NCBI GenBank assembly: GCA_963765585.1 | Contig: CAVXXB010000001.1 | Span: forward strand, 434,001-498,000 | Source of the DNA: CAVXXB01 sp963765585 | GTDB taxonomy: Bacteria > Calditrichota > Calditrichia > JAJRVZ01 | Direction: 5' to 3' | DNA length: 64,000 bases | Part shown: positions 25,077 to 32,092 of the stretch, in pieces | Layout of the letters: each line of letters opens with the position of its first letter | Position numbering within the stretch: position 1 is the first letter of the stretch | Made by a program: the position numbers and the translations under genes | Notes under the pieces: model-generated | Databases searched by the model: none | Told to the model about the DNA's origin: nothing | The model's input: the letters and a program-made list of their open reading frames with translations, nothing else

Positions 25077-26195
25077 TTATAAGTTCCGGGCTACTTCCTC
25101 TGCCACTTCCAGCGAAGTATTGGAACCACCCATATCATATGTTTTTACTTTTTCTTCTTTTATTGTTGTGGCAATGGCCGTTTCCAGTTTGATGGCGGAA
25201 TCTTTCTCCTCCAGCCAATCCAGCATCAGTTTTGCTGTGAGCAGCATGGCCATGGGATTCACTTTAAATTGTCCCTCATATTTGGGTGCGGATCCATGGG
25301 TAGGCTCAAATACCGCATAATTGTCGCCGATGTTGCCACTGGAAGCAAAACCTAATCCACCCACCAGTTGGGCCGCGAGATCAGACAGAATATCACCAAA
25401 CATATTTTCGGCGACCATGATACCGTAATCGTGAGGATTTTTTAACAACCACATGGTTTGAGCATCTATATTGGTTTCCCATAATTCGATTCCGGGATAA
25501 TTCTCGGCGACTTTGCGTGCTGTCCGGATCATAAGTCCGCCGGTTTCACGAATCACATTTGGTTTATCCACGACGGTAACGGTTTTGTATCCGTGTTTTT
25601 TTGCATACTCAAAAGCCTGGGTTACAATGTTTGCACATTTCTGACGCGACATAATTCGTGTTGACAGAGCCAGGTTTTCCAGACCATATTGCTCAAATTT
25701 TTTCATTTTTGGATGATTTTTTGCCAGAACATCATATACTTCCTGTGGCAGTGGGTGGAATTCAACACCGCCATACATACCTTCCGTGTTTTCTCTAAAG
25801 ATAACCAGATCGATGCCCTCTTTAAAATTCAGAGGGTTTCCAGGATATGCTTTGCAGGGACGTAAGTTGGTGTGCAAATTGAATTCCTGACGCAAACGTA
25901 CGATAGGTGAAAAATAGACATGACCTTTATCCTGCAGGGCCGGATCTAGTTCTTCTGCCGCTTCTTCTTTTGGTTTTGAGGTAATGGCGCCGAACAATGC
26001 GCAATCTGTACCCTTCATCATATCAATGGTACGCTGGGGCAGCGGTTCGGCTTCGTGCTTCCAGAATTCCCAACCAATATCTCCATGAATATACTCGGCA
26101 TCGAACTTGAGTGCATCCAGCACGATGCGTGCCGCCTCCATTACATCGTTCCCAACACCATCTCCCGGTAACCAGGCTATTTTGTATTTTGCCAT
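25077..26195 (-). CDS. Isocitrate/isopropylmalate dehydrogenase family protein
   Basis: This NAD(P)-dependent beta-decarboxylating dehydrogenase starts KIAWLPGDGVGNDVMEAARI and shows IFRENTEGMYGG (substrate loop), NMFGDILSDLAAQLVGGLGF (metal and substrate binding) and FEPTHGSAPKYEG (cofactor). Isocitrate, isopropylmalate, tartrate and homoisocitrate enzymes share this fold. Next to citrate-cleaving genes, isocitrate is the most likely substrate. ATG 26195 is chosen because AAAGGAG lies 8 bases upstream; the open frame starts earlier, at 26219, inside a terminal repeat of a mobile element. That element separates it from the HD gene. Confidence 0.9.
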   Translation of the reverse strand: MAKYKIAWLPGDGVGNDVMEAARIVLDALKFDAEYIHGDIGWEFWKHEAEPLPQRTIDMMKGTDCALFGAITSKPKEEAAEELDPALQDKGHVYFSPIVRLRQEFNLHTNLRPCKAYPGNPLNFKEGIDLVIFRENTEGMYGGVEFHPLPQEVYDVLAKNHPKMKKFEQYGLENLALSTRIMSRQKCANIVTQAFEYAKKHGYKTVTVVDKPNVIRETGGLMIRTARKVAENYPGIELWETNIDAQTMWLLKNPHDYGIMVAENMFGDILSDLAAQLVGGLGFASSGNIGDNYAVFEPTHGSAPKYEGQFKVNPMAMLLTAKLMLDWLEEKDSAIKLETAIATTIKEEKVKTYDMGGSNTSLEVAEEVARNL

Positions 26196-26214
26196 TTTGC
26201 TGCTCCTTTTTGTT

Positions 26215-26479
26215 GCCACAGACTTCCACAGACTTCTTGTGACTTCAAGGGAGCTGTGAGAAATTTGTGTTTGTTATCTATCAATTTATTCTTCTATAGG
26301 TTTTTGTGATTCACAATGTAAACCAGCATCTGTAATCTCTTTGTATAGAGATTTTTCATATACTGATTCTAAAAATCCGGAACCAAGCTCGTCATGCACA
26401 TTATAACAACAACGAATGATTTTTTCCGTTATGTCTTGATATGATATTTTTCCATTTTTAGTCTGTGAAAGTCTGTGGC
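26215..26479. mobile_element. 265-bp unit with 20-bp terminal inverted repeats carrying a broken GxxExxY gene
   Basis: The left end GCCACAGACTTCCACAGACT (26215-26234) and the reverse complement of the right end (26460-26479) match at 19 of 20 positions. Between them, on the minus strand, is the remnant of a GxxExxY gene (26286-26459). The unit fills the gap between two operon genes exactly: its left end is 5 bp from the ribosome-binding site of the dehydrogenase, and its right end 5 bp from the stop of the HD gene. I see no clear target-site duplication. The GxxExxY family is assigned to the PD-(D/E)XK nuclease superfamily. Confidence 0.7.
26286..26459 (-). pseudogene. GxxExxY protein remnant (PD-(D/E)XK-like)
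   Basis: The translated frame reads ISYQDITEKIIRCCYNVHDE and then LGSGFLESVYEKSLYKEI, which holds the defining G-F-L-E-S-V-Y motif, and ends LHCESQKPIEE followed by TAA. Full members are about 125 residues; this one has about 57. It lacks an in-frame ATG and stops before the second half with the expected nuclease core. It is therefore a truncated, probably dead gene inside a repeat-bounded unit. The family match is clear from the N-terminal motif. Confidence 0.75.
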
Positions 26480-26484
26480 TAATC

Positions 26485-27021
26485 CTACTTTACTAAATCA
26501 AAATCAATAAAATCCACATGATGAAAAATGATTGCTTCCGGAGATCTTTTTTCACCAACCCCTTCTTTGGAATGAACCGCGATGATGTGCATAACTTCAG
26601 AAGGAAGGTCGTGTTTAAACGCCAGACCCACGCCACTAAAGGGATGGCGGATATGTTTACCATAGTCACTTTTAAAAACGGTACCATCGGATTTTTTGTC
26701 AAATTCCAGTAATTTACCGACATCGGCCAGAAGCGAACCGGCAGCAAGATAGTCACGGTTCACGGGTGTTTTTCTTTCGCCATAGGCATTATCAAGCACA
26801 CGGTTAACCGCAAGGGCCATTTTGGTACATGTTCTTACATGTTCAATAAAGAAAATCTGAACATTTTCTGCCAGTAAGGTAAACGGAATATTTCTGAGTT
26901 CGTCAACAGTCCATTCACGATATTCCATTGCTTCTGCCCAACAGGCAATTACTTTATCCCTTAATTCCACATCTTCTATTTCATTGATCTCTGGCAATAA
27001 TTCCAGCACTTGTTCGTTCAT
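26485..27021 (-). CDS. HD-domain protein with altered HD motif
   Basis: The 178-residue helical protein has the HD-superfamily spacing of histidines: H61 in EHVRTC, then LLADVGKLLE, H126 in RHPFSGVGLA, H145 and H150 in MHIIAVHS. At the signature position the usual His-Asp is Ala99-Asp100 (ADVGK), so one metal ligand is lost. HD proteins are metal-dependent phosphohydrolases; with this change it may bind a ligand or work with one metal. It sits in the leftward operon between the citryl-CoA-lyase-like gene and the dehydrogenase, so it probably serves the tricarboxylate pathway. The role is unknown. Confidence 0.75.
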   Translation of the reverse strand: MNEQVLELLPEINEIEDVELRDKVIACWAEAMEYREWTVDELRNIPFTLLAENVQIFFIEHVRTCTKMALAVNRVLDNAYGERKTPVNRDYLAAGSLLADVGKLLEFDKKSDGTVFKSDYGKHIRHPFSGVGLAFKHDLPSEVMHIIAVHSKEGVGEKRSPEAIIFHHVDFIDFDLVK

Positions 27022-27097
27022 TTATCACCTCTCATATTATATCTCTTCTCGGGAAATATTTTCCGAAGAAGGACCTTATTTATATTACCTTTATTAT

Positions 27098-27874
27098 TTA
27101 TAGTTGTCTTGATTCAGGGCCATCATATTCCACATCAGTTGGATGAACCTTACGCATGGGTTTGTAGCGTGTTTTTTCTTCATAAATGTGTGCCACCAGG
27201 CCCGGAACCCGTGCGATCATAAAAAATGCATTGGCGAATATCGGATCAAATTCAAGTTCACAGAGTACGGCCGCAATCGCGCCATCTACATTGATCGGCA
27301 GATCCTTACCAAGTACTTCTTTCAACCCGGATTCTATGGACAGAGCAAGTTCCACATTTTCACCGGCAATGCCATATTCCTTTGCCAGAGCAAAGAGCTT
27401 TTTGGTTCTGGGATCATTTGTATGCAGGCGATGGCCAAATCCTGAAAGGCGTTTTTTTTGATTCCGGTACTCCTCGATAACTTTTATACCGGCTTCAGAT
27501 GAGGATAGATTCTGCTCTTCTTTCATTTTTTTTGCCGAGGTGATGATATGCATACATTCCTCAATGGCCCCACCATGAAATCTTGAAATTGCCAGAATAC
27601 CGGCCGCAACGGCGGCATTTAATTCGGCTCCGGTCGACGCTACCGTCATTGCGGCCAGAGCAGAAGGTGGTGTCGTCCCGTGATCAACGGATGAAACCAG
27701 CATGACCTCAATTAATTTGCCCACATTTTCGGACGGCATTTCACCCTTGAATAACAGATAGACCATTTGTGCATAACTTACCTTGCCCATCAGATCATTT
27801 ATCTGATATCCGCGAACAGAGATATTATTCGGTTCAATTTTTGTTATTGCAGTTTTCCAGTGTAGGTCGGACAT
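27098..27874 (-). CDS. Citryl-CoA lyase-like enzyme (short citrate synthase homologue)
   Basis: At 258 residues this is much shorter than citrate synthase (about 400) and matches the compact citryl-CoA lyase type. All three catalytic residues of the citrate synthase site are present: H100 in FHGGAIEE, H148 in GFGHRLHTNDPR and D197 in NVDGAIAAVL. Citryl-CoA lyase splits citryl-CoA into acetyl-CoA and oxaloacetate; the reverse synthesis is also possible. A citrate CoA-transferase gene (CitF type) lies close by, which would supply citryl-CoA. It is the first gene of the leftward operon, with the HD, dehydrogenase and MmgE/PrpD genes downstream. Confidence 0.85.
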   Translation of the reverse strand: MSDLHWKTAITKIEPNNISVRGYQINDLMGKVSYAQMVYLLFKGEMPSENVGKLIEVMLVSSVDHGTTPPSALAAMTVASTGAELNAAVAAGILAISRFHGGAIEECMHIITSAKKMKEEQNLSSSEAGIKVIEEYRNQKKRLSGFGHRLHTNDPRTKKLFALAKEYGIAGENVELALSIESGLKEVLGKDLPINVDGAIAAVLCELEFDPIFANAFFMIARVPGLVAHIYEEKTRYKPMRKVHPTDVEYDGPESRQL

Positions 27875-27939
27875 GTTAAGGCCTCTTTATTTACTGATAT
27901 TGAGTCTATTATAGACTTCTTAATTAGTTTCTTATAACA

Positions 27940-28004
27940 GTCATTCCGAAGGAATCTTCCCGGTTTTGGGCACCATCAAGACGGGAGGATCTCTTCGAGA
28001 TGAC
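27940..28004 (+). repeat. MITE-like 65-bp element, copy B
   Basis: Inverted copy of 2681-2747. The ends GTCATTCCGAAGGAATC and TCTCTTCGAGATGAC are conserved and the centre differs. It lies in the 285-bp gap upstream of the citryl-CoA-lyase-like gene, followed by A/G-rich and C/T-rich text (28019-28153). Confidence 0.75.
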
Positions 28005-28159
28005 AAAGGCTAACGGGCCAAAAGGATAAGAGAGAAAAAGTCCCTAAGCACCTGAGTCCCTAAGTCCCAAGTGCATAGTTGTAAGATTTAGGTCTCCGGC
28101 ATCCTTGTACTGATTATCCCCTTATCCTCTTGGCCCTTTTACCTTTTGCCTTTTTTCAA

Positions 28160-28936
28160 TCAATGACTCTCAAATATCTGATTCGCCGCATCGCCAAATT
28201 TTTCTGCAATACGGATGGTATATATATCATGAATAATATAATCCTTGGCCAGTAATACCAATCCCTTATTGGTTGTCCAGGCCGCATTGCTGCTGCCGTC
28301 TTCAAGAAAATGACCAAGGATAACCTTCTCTTCATCCACCTCAAGTGAAATTCGTCTGGCACCCCGGTCCTGCCGTATCTGATGTTCACGGCCATGACGA
28401 TATTCATTGCCAAATCCAAGATGAGTTTCGCCAAAATGAACAATGTGCAGCCTGACATTTCTTTTAGCCGCTTCTGCAAGACTCTGTTTAATTTCTTCCA
28501 CTTCTTCATCCCAGACTGAGAGATGGATGGACGACATGGCCAGCTCTATAAACTCATTAACGCGGTTGAAAATGGCTTCCCGGCCGGTAATATTCCATAT
28601 ATAATTATCTGCATGATGATGCTTCTTATATATTTCATCCAGATTTGCATACAAGCTGTCAATATTATTCAAATATGCATTTTTGTATCTGCCAAGAACC
28701 TGATCGGGTGGAATCGGTGCGTATTTAACCGGTTCAGTATCCAGGGCAACAATGACTTCCTTGGCAAGCAACTTGTTCAGAACCTGGTAAATTTTTGAGG
28801 CCGGAATACCTGAATTTTTTGCCAACTCATATCCGGAAACCTGGTCCTGCTGTAACAAAGACAGGTAAGCCTTCGATTCATACTGTGTAAAATCGATATT
28901 TTGCAGATTCTGTAGTATCTTTTTCGTGTTGCTCAT
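28160..28936 (-). CDS. TrmB-family transcriptional regulator
   Basis: The N-terminal winged helix (LSLLQQDQVSGYELAKNSGI, ASKIYQVLNKLLAKEVIVAL) is followed by a C-terminal domain of the TrmB/PLD-like type (NYIWNITGREAIFNRVNEFI, then TNKGLVLLAKDYIIHDIYTI). TrmB proteins sense sugars or other metabolites. The gene is divergent from the CitF-type gene, with 112 bp between them holding a strong palindrome, so it most likely controls the flanking tricarboxylate genes and itself. The usual length is 250-350 residues; 258 fits. Confidence 0.85.
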   Translation of the reverse strand: MSNTKKILQNLQNIDFTQYESKAYLSLLQQDQVSGYELAKNSGIPASKIYQVLNKLLAKEVIVALDTEPVKYAPIPPDQVLGRYKNAYLNNIDSLYANLDEIYKKHHHADNYIWNITGREAIFNRVNEFIELAMSSIHLSVWDEEVEEIKQSLAEAAKRNVRLHIVHFGETHLGFGNEYRHGREHQIRQDRGARRISLEVDEEKVILGHFLEDGSSNAAWTTNKGLVLLAKDYIIHDIYTIRIAEKFGDAANQIFESH

Positions 28937-28953
28937 AATCTATCAAATATGTA

Positions 28954-28977
28954 TATTGTCTACCAGAGTAGTCAATA
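28954..28977. promoter_or_regulatory. Palindromic operator between TrmB-type regulator and CitF gene
   Basis: Arms TATTGTCTAC and GTAGTCAATA are inverted repeats matching at 9 of 10 positions around a 4-bp centre CAGA. The site lies 17 bp upstream of the regulator start codon and 72 bp before the CitF ATG. It is the natural candidate for regulator binding. Confidence 0.7.
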
Positions 28978-29048
28978 ATTTAGAGACAATTTAATTTTAT
29001 TCAAAATTTTTGTTAATAATTTTTATTTATTTTATTCGAGGTACATAA

Positions 29049-30593
29049 ATGGAAATGACAAAAAATGCGCTTGGCAGAGAAATACCAAAGGAAACCGATG
29101 GCAGATTAAATGTTCCATACCAGGGTATTGGTAAGCATATTCCAAAGGGCAGAAAGACCGGTCCGCCCATTCCAAGCGGTGCAAACCATGGAAATAAAGT
29201 GCTGGAAAATATTGACCAGGCCCTGGATAAAATGAACTTATTTGATGGCATGACCATCTCATTTCATCACCACCTGCGGAATGGAGATCGTCTGGTAAAT
29301 CTGATTCTTGCCAAACTGGATCAGAGGGGCATCAAAAATATTATTCTTGCTCCATCCGCGCTTTTTCCGGTGCATGAACCGGTTGTTGATTATATCAAAA
29401 AAGGTACGGTATCTCATGTGCTGGGGTCGATGAATGGTCCGGTCGGGCGTTTGTGCAGTGTGGGTGGGATGCATAAGACCGCTATCCTGAGATCACACGG
29501 CGGACGTTACCGGGCGATTCAGGATGGTGACTTAAAAATTGATGCGGCGTTTATTTCGGCACCCACGGCGGATGTTCACGGAAATGCAAATGGTGTGCAC
29601 GGACCTTCTGCCTGCGGGCCGCTGGGATTCGCATTGGCTGACTCACTTTACGCCGATCAGGTAGCGGTGGTAACTGACAACCTGGTACCCTTCCCTGCCT
29701 GGCCGTGGTCGATTGAAGGGGGAAATGTCGATTATGTGGTCAAAATTGACACCCTGGGTGATCCGGAAAAAATTGTGTCCGGAACAACCCAGGTTACCAC
29801 AGATCCCGATCGTCTGAAGATAGCCGCCATGGCTGCCCAACTCGTTCGCGACTCGGGCGTGATTGATGAAAAAGAGTTTTCATTTCAGGCCGGTGCGGGC
29901 GGTATGTCGCTGGCCTTCATCCAATATGTGGCTGAATATATGAAGGAAAAAAAGGTGGTTGCCGATTTTGTGCGCGGTGGATCAACACAGGTGCTGGTTG
30001 ATATGCTGGAATCCGGGATGACAAAATTTATTCTTGATGGACAATCTTTTGATCTGGCAGGTGTTAAATCACTAAGGGAGAACTGGAATCATATTGAAAC
30101 CAATCCTTTTGTATCCTATAATTATCATACCAAGGGCTGTTTTGCACCACGGGTTAAAGCGTCTGTTTTGGGTGCCACAGAAGTTGACCTGGATTTTAAT
30201 GTCAATGTGAATACCCACTCTGATGGTTGGCTGTTACATGGTATCGGTGGATTTCAGGACGCGGCGGATGGATTTATTACGATTATCACGGCACCGTTAT
30301 ATAGAAAAACCAATCCGATTGTTGTTGAAAGAGTACATACGGTAACCGCACCGGGCGATGTTATTGATGTCATTGTTACCGATCAGGGTATAGCTGTCAA
30401 TCCCAAACGTAGAGATTTGCTGGATCGCCTGAATAAATCTGACTTACCGCTTGTCAGCATTGAAGAACTTCATGAAAAAGCAATCGCACATACAGGTAAG
30501 CCCGAGCCGGCAAAAACAAAAGATAATGTGGTTGCATTGATTGAGTGGCGGGATGGGACTGTTATTGATGCGGTTAAGGAAGTAGATTACTGA
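29049..30593 (+). CDS. citF: Citrate lyase alpha subunit-like CoA-transferase
   Basis: The 514-residue protein matches CitF, the alpha subunit that moves citrate onto a CoA-type carrier. It begins ALGREIPKETDGRLNVPYQG and contains MTISFHHHLRNGDRLVNLIL, GSMNGPVGRLCSVGG, SAPTADVHGNANGVHGPSAC and VERVHTVTAPGDVIDVIVTD. GAGGT six bases upstream supports ATG 29049. The normal partners CitD (carrier) and CitE (beta) are absent here; a citryl-CoA-lyase-like gene takes their place in the cluster. It may therefore act as a free citrate:CoA-transferase. A citramalate-type substrate is an alternative. Confidence 0.85.
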   Translation: MEMTKNALGREIPKETDGRLNVPYQGIGKHIPKGRKTGPPIPSGANHGNKVLENIDQALDKMNLFDGMTISFHHHLRNGDRLVNLILAKLDQRGIKNIILAPSALFPVHEPVVDYIKKGTVSHVLGSMNGPVGRLCSVGGMHKTAILRSHGGRYRAIQDGDLKIDAAFISAPTADVHGNANGVHGPSACGPLGFALADSLYADQVAVVTDNLVPFPAWPWSIEGGNVDYVVKIDTLGDPEKIVSGTTQVTTDPDRLKIAAMAAQLVRDSGVIDEKEFSFQAGAGGMSLAFIQYVAEYMKEKKVVADFVRGGSTQVLVDMLESGMTKFILDGQSFDLAGVKSLRENWNHIETNPFVSYNYHTKGCFAPRVKASVLGATEVDLDFNVNVNTHSDGWLLHGIGGFQDAADGFITIITAPLYRKTNPIVVERVHTVTAPGDVIDVIVTDQGIAVNPKRRDLLDRLNKSDLPLVSIEELHEKAIAHTGKPEPAKTKDNVVALIEWRDGTVIDAVKEVDY

Positions 30594-30769
30594 TTATCAC
30601 GCACACTGAAAGGAAAAAGGGCAAAAGGAAAAGAGAATGAACCGCTGATTTCTTGTGCCATTGCTTAACTCTCTTATCCTTTTATCCTTTTTTCCTCTTA
30701 TCCCTCTATCATTTTTGCCTTTTTGCAAAGAAACCCCTATTATAGGAAATTGATGAATTTGGAGGTACC

Positions 30770-32086
30770 ATGAAAGATACACCAATCGATGCGGAAGTCG
30801 TTAGTCAGAAAATAAAAGAGAGCAATTTAAAAAGTTTAAGTAAGGCATCTATACGCGAAATCAAACGTTTAGTGGATACGATCGAACAAACGACAGGTGA
30901 TCGCTATATTCGTATGGAAATGGGGGTTCCTGGACTGCCGCCGGCTGAAGTAGGTACAAAGGCTGAAATTGAAGCGCTAAAACGAGGCGTTGCGGCAATT
31001 TATCCTGATATTCATGGCATTCCACAATTAAAAGAAGAAATTTCCAGATTTGTCAAATTATTTATTGATATAGATGTGAATCCTACGGGTTGTTTACCTA
31101 CGGTTGGTTCGATGCAGGGCTCATTTGCATCGTTTTTGACACTAAACAAAATGTATCAGCATAAAGATACTGTGTTATTTATCGATCCGGGATTTCCGGT
31201 CCATAAGCAACAGATCCGGGTTCAGGGAGCCAAGTGGGAATCCTTTGATGTGTATAATTACCGCGGAGAACAATTACGCGGAAAACTGGAATCATACCTG
31301 AAAAAAAATAATATATCGGCAATGTTGTATTCCAATCCCAATAATCCCTCCTGGATTTGCTTTACCGAGCGCGAACTAAAAATTATTGGTGAAATGGCGA
31401 CTAAATATAATGTGGTTATACTGGAGGATCTGGCCTACATCGCTATGGATTTCCGTAAAGACATGTCTCAACCGGGAGAACCGCCATATCAGCCAACTGT
31501 TGCCAAGTACACAGATAATTATATTCTGTTAATATCAAGTTCCAAAGCATTTAGTTATGCCGGCCAAAGAATCGGAATGATGGTAATATCAGATAAATTA
31601 TTTGACAAAGAGGCTCCGGATTTAAAGCGCCACTTCCCTTCAGATAAATTTGGATATTCCATGATATTCGGAACGTTATATGCCCTGAGTGCCGGCATAC
31701 CCCATTCAACCCAGTATGCTTTGACCGCTATCTTAAAGGCGGCCAACGAAGGTCAATACAATTTTGTTGAAATCGTTCGTGAATATGGTGAAAAAGCCAG
31801 GATAATGAAAAATCTGTTTACGGAAAATGGTTTTGAGATTGTATACGATAGCGATGAAAAGGAGCCAATCGCCGATGGTTTCTATTTTACATTATCGTAT
31901 CCCGGTTTTACGGGAGAAGCCCTGCTGCAAAAGTTGCTTTTCTATGGGATTAGCGCGATATCTCTGGAAATAACCGGCAGCGAACGTAGTGAAGGTATCC
32001 GGGCCTGCGTTTCACTGGTGGGACGTGATCAGTTTGCTGATTTGGAATCCAGATTAAAAAAATTCAATGCCGATTTTGGTGAATAA
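30770..32086 (+). CDS. PLP-dependent class I/II aminotransferase
   Basis: This fold-type I aminotransferase has the substrate-arm region (RMEMGVPGLPPAEVGTKAEI), SNPNNPSWICFTERELKIIG, ILEDLAYIAMDF (Asp binding the PLP ring nitrogen) and SSSKAFSYAGQRIGMMV with the PLP lysine. GGAGG lies just before ATG 30770. It follows the CitF gene on the same strand across 176 bp of A/G- and C/T-rich repeat. It could convert oxaloacetate or 2-oxoglutarate from the neighbouring pathway to the amino acid, but the substrate cannot be read from sequence. Confidence 0.88.
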   Translation: MKDTPIDAEVVSQKIKESNLKSLSKASIREIKRLVDTIEQTTGDRYIRMEMGVPGLPPAEVGTKAEIEALKRGVAAIYPDIHGIPQLKEEISRFVKLFIDIDVNPTGCLPTVGSMQGSFASFLTLNKMYQHKDTVLFIDPGFPVHKQQIRVQGAKWESFDVYNYRGEQLRGKLESYLKKNNISAMLYSNPNNPSWICFTERELKIIGEMATKYNVVILEDLAYIAMDFRKDMSQPGEPPYQPTVAKYTDNYILLISSSKAFSYAGQRIGMMVISDKLFDKEAPDLKRHFPSDKFGYSMIFGTLYALSAGIPHSTQYALTAILKAANEGQYNFVEIVREYGEKARIMKNLFTENGFEIVYDSDEKEPIADGFYFTLSYPGFTGEALLQKLLFYGISAISLEITGSERSEGIRACVSLVGRDQFADLESRLKKFNADFGE

Positions 32087-32092
32087 GAACAT

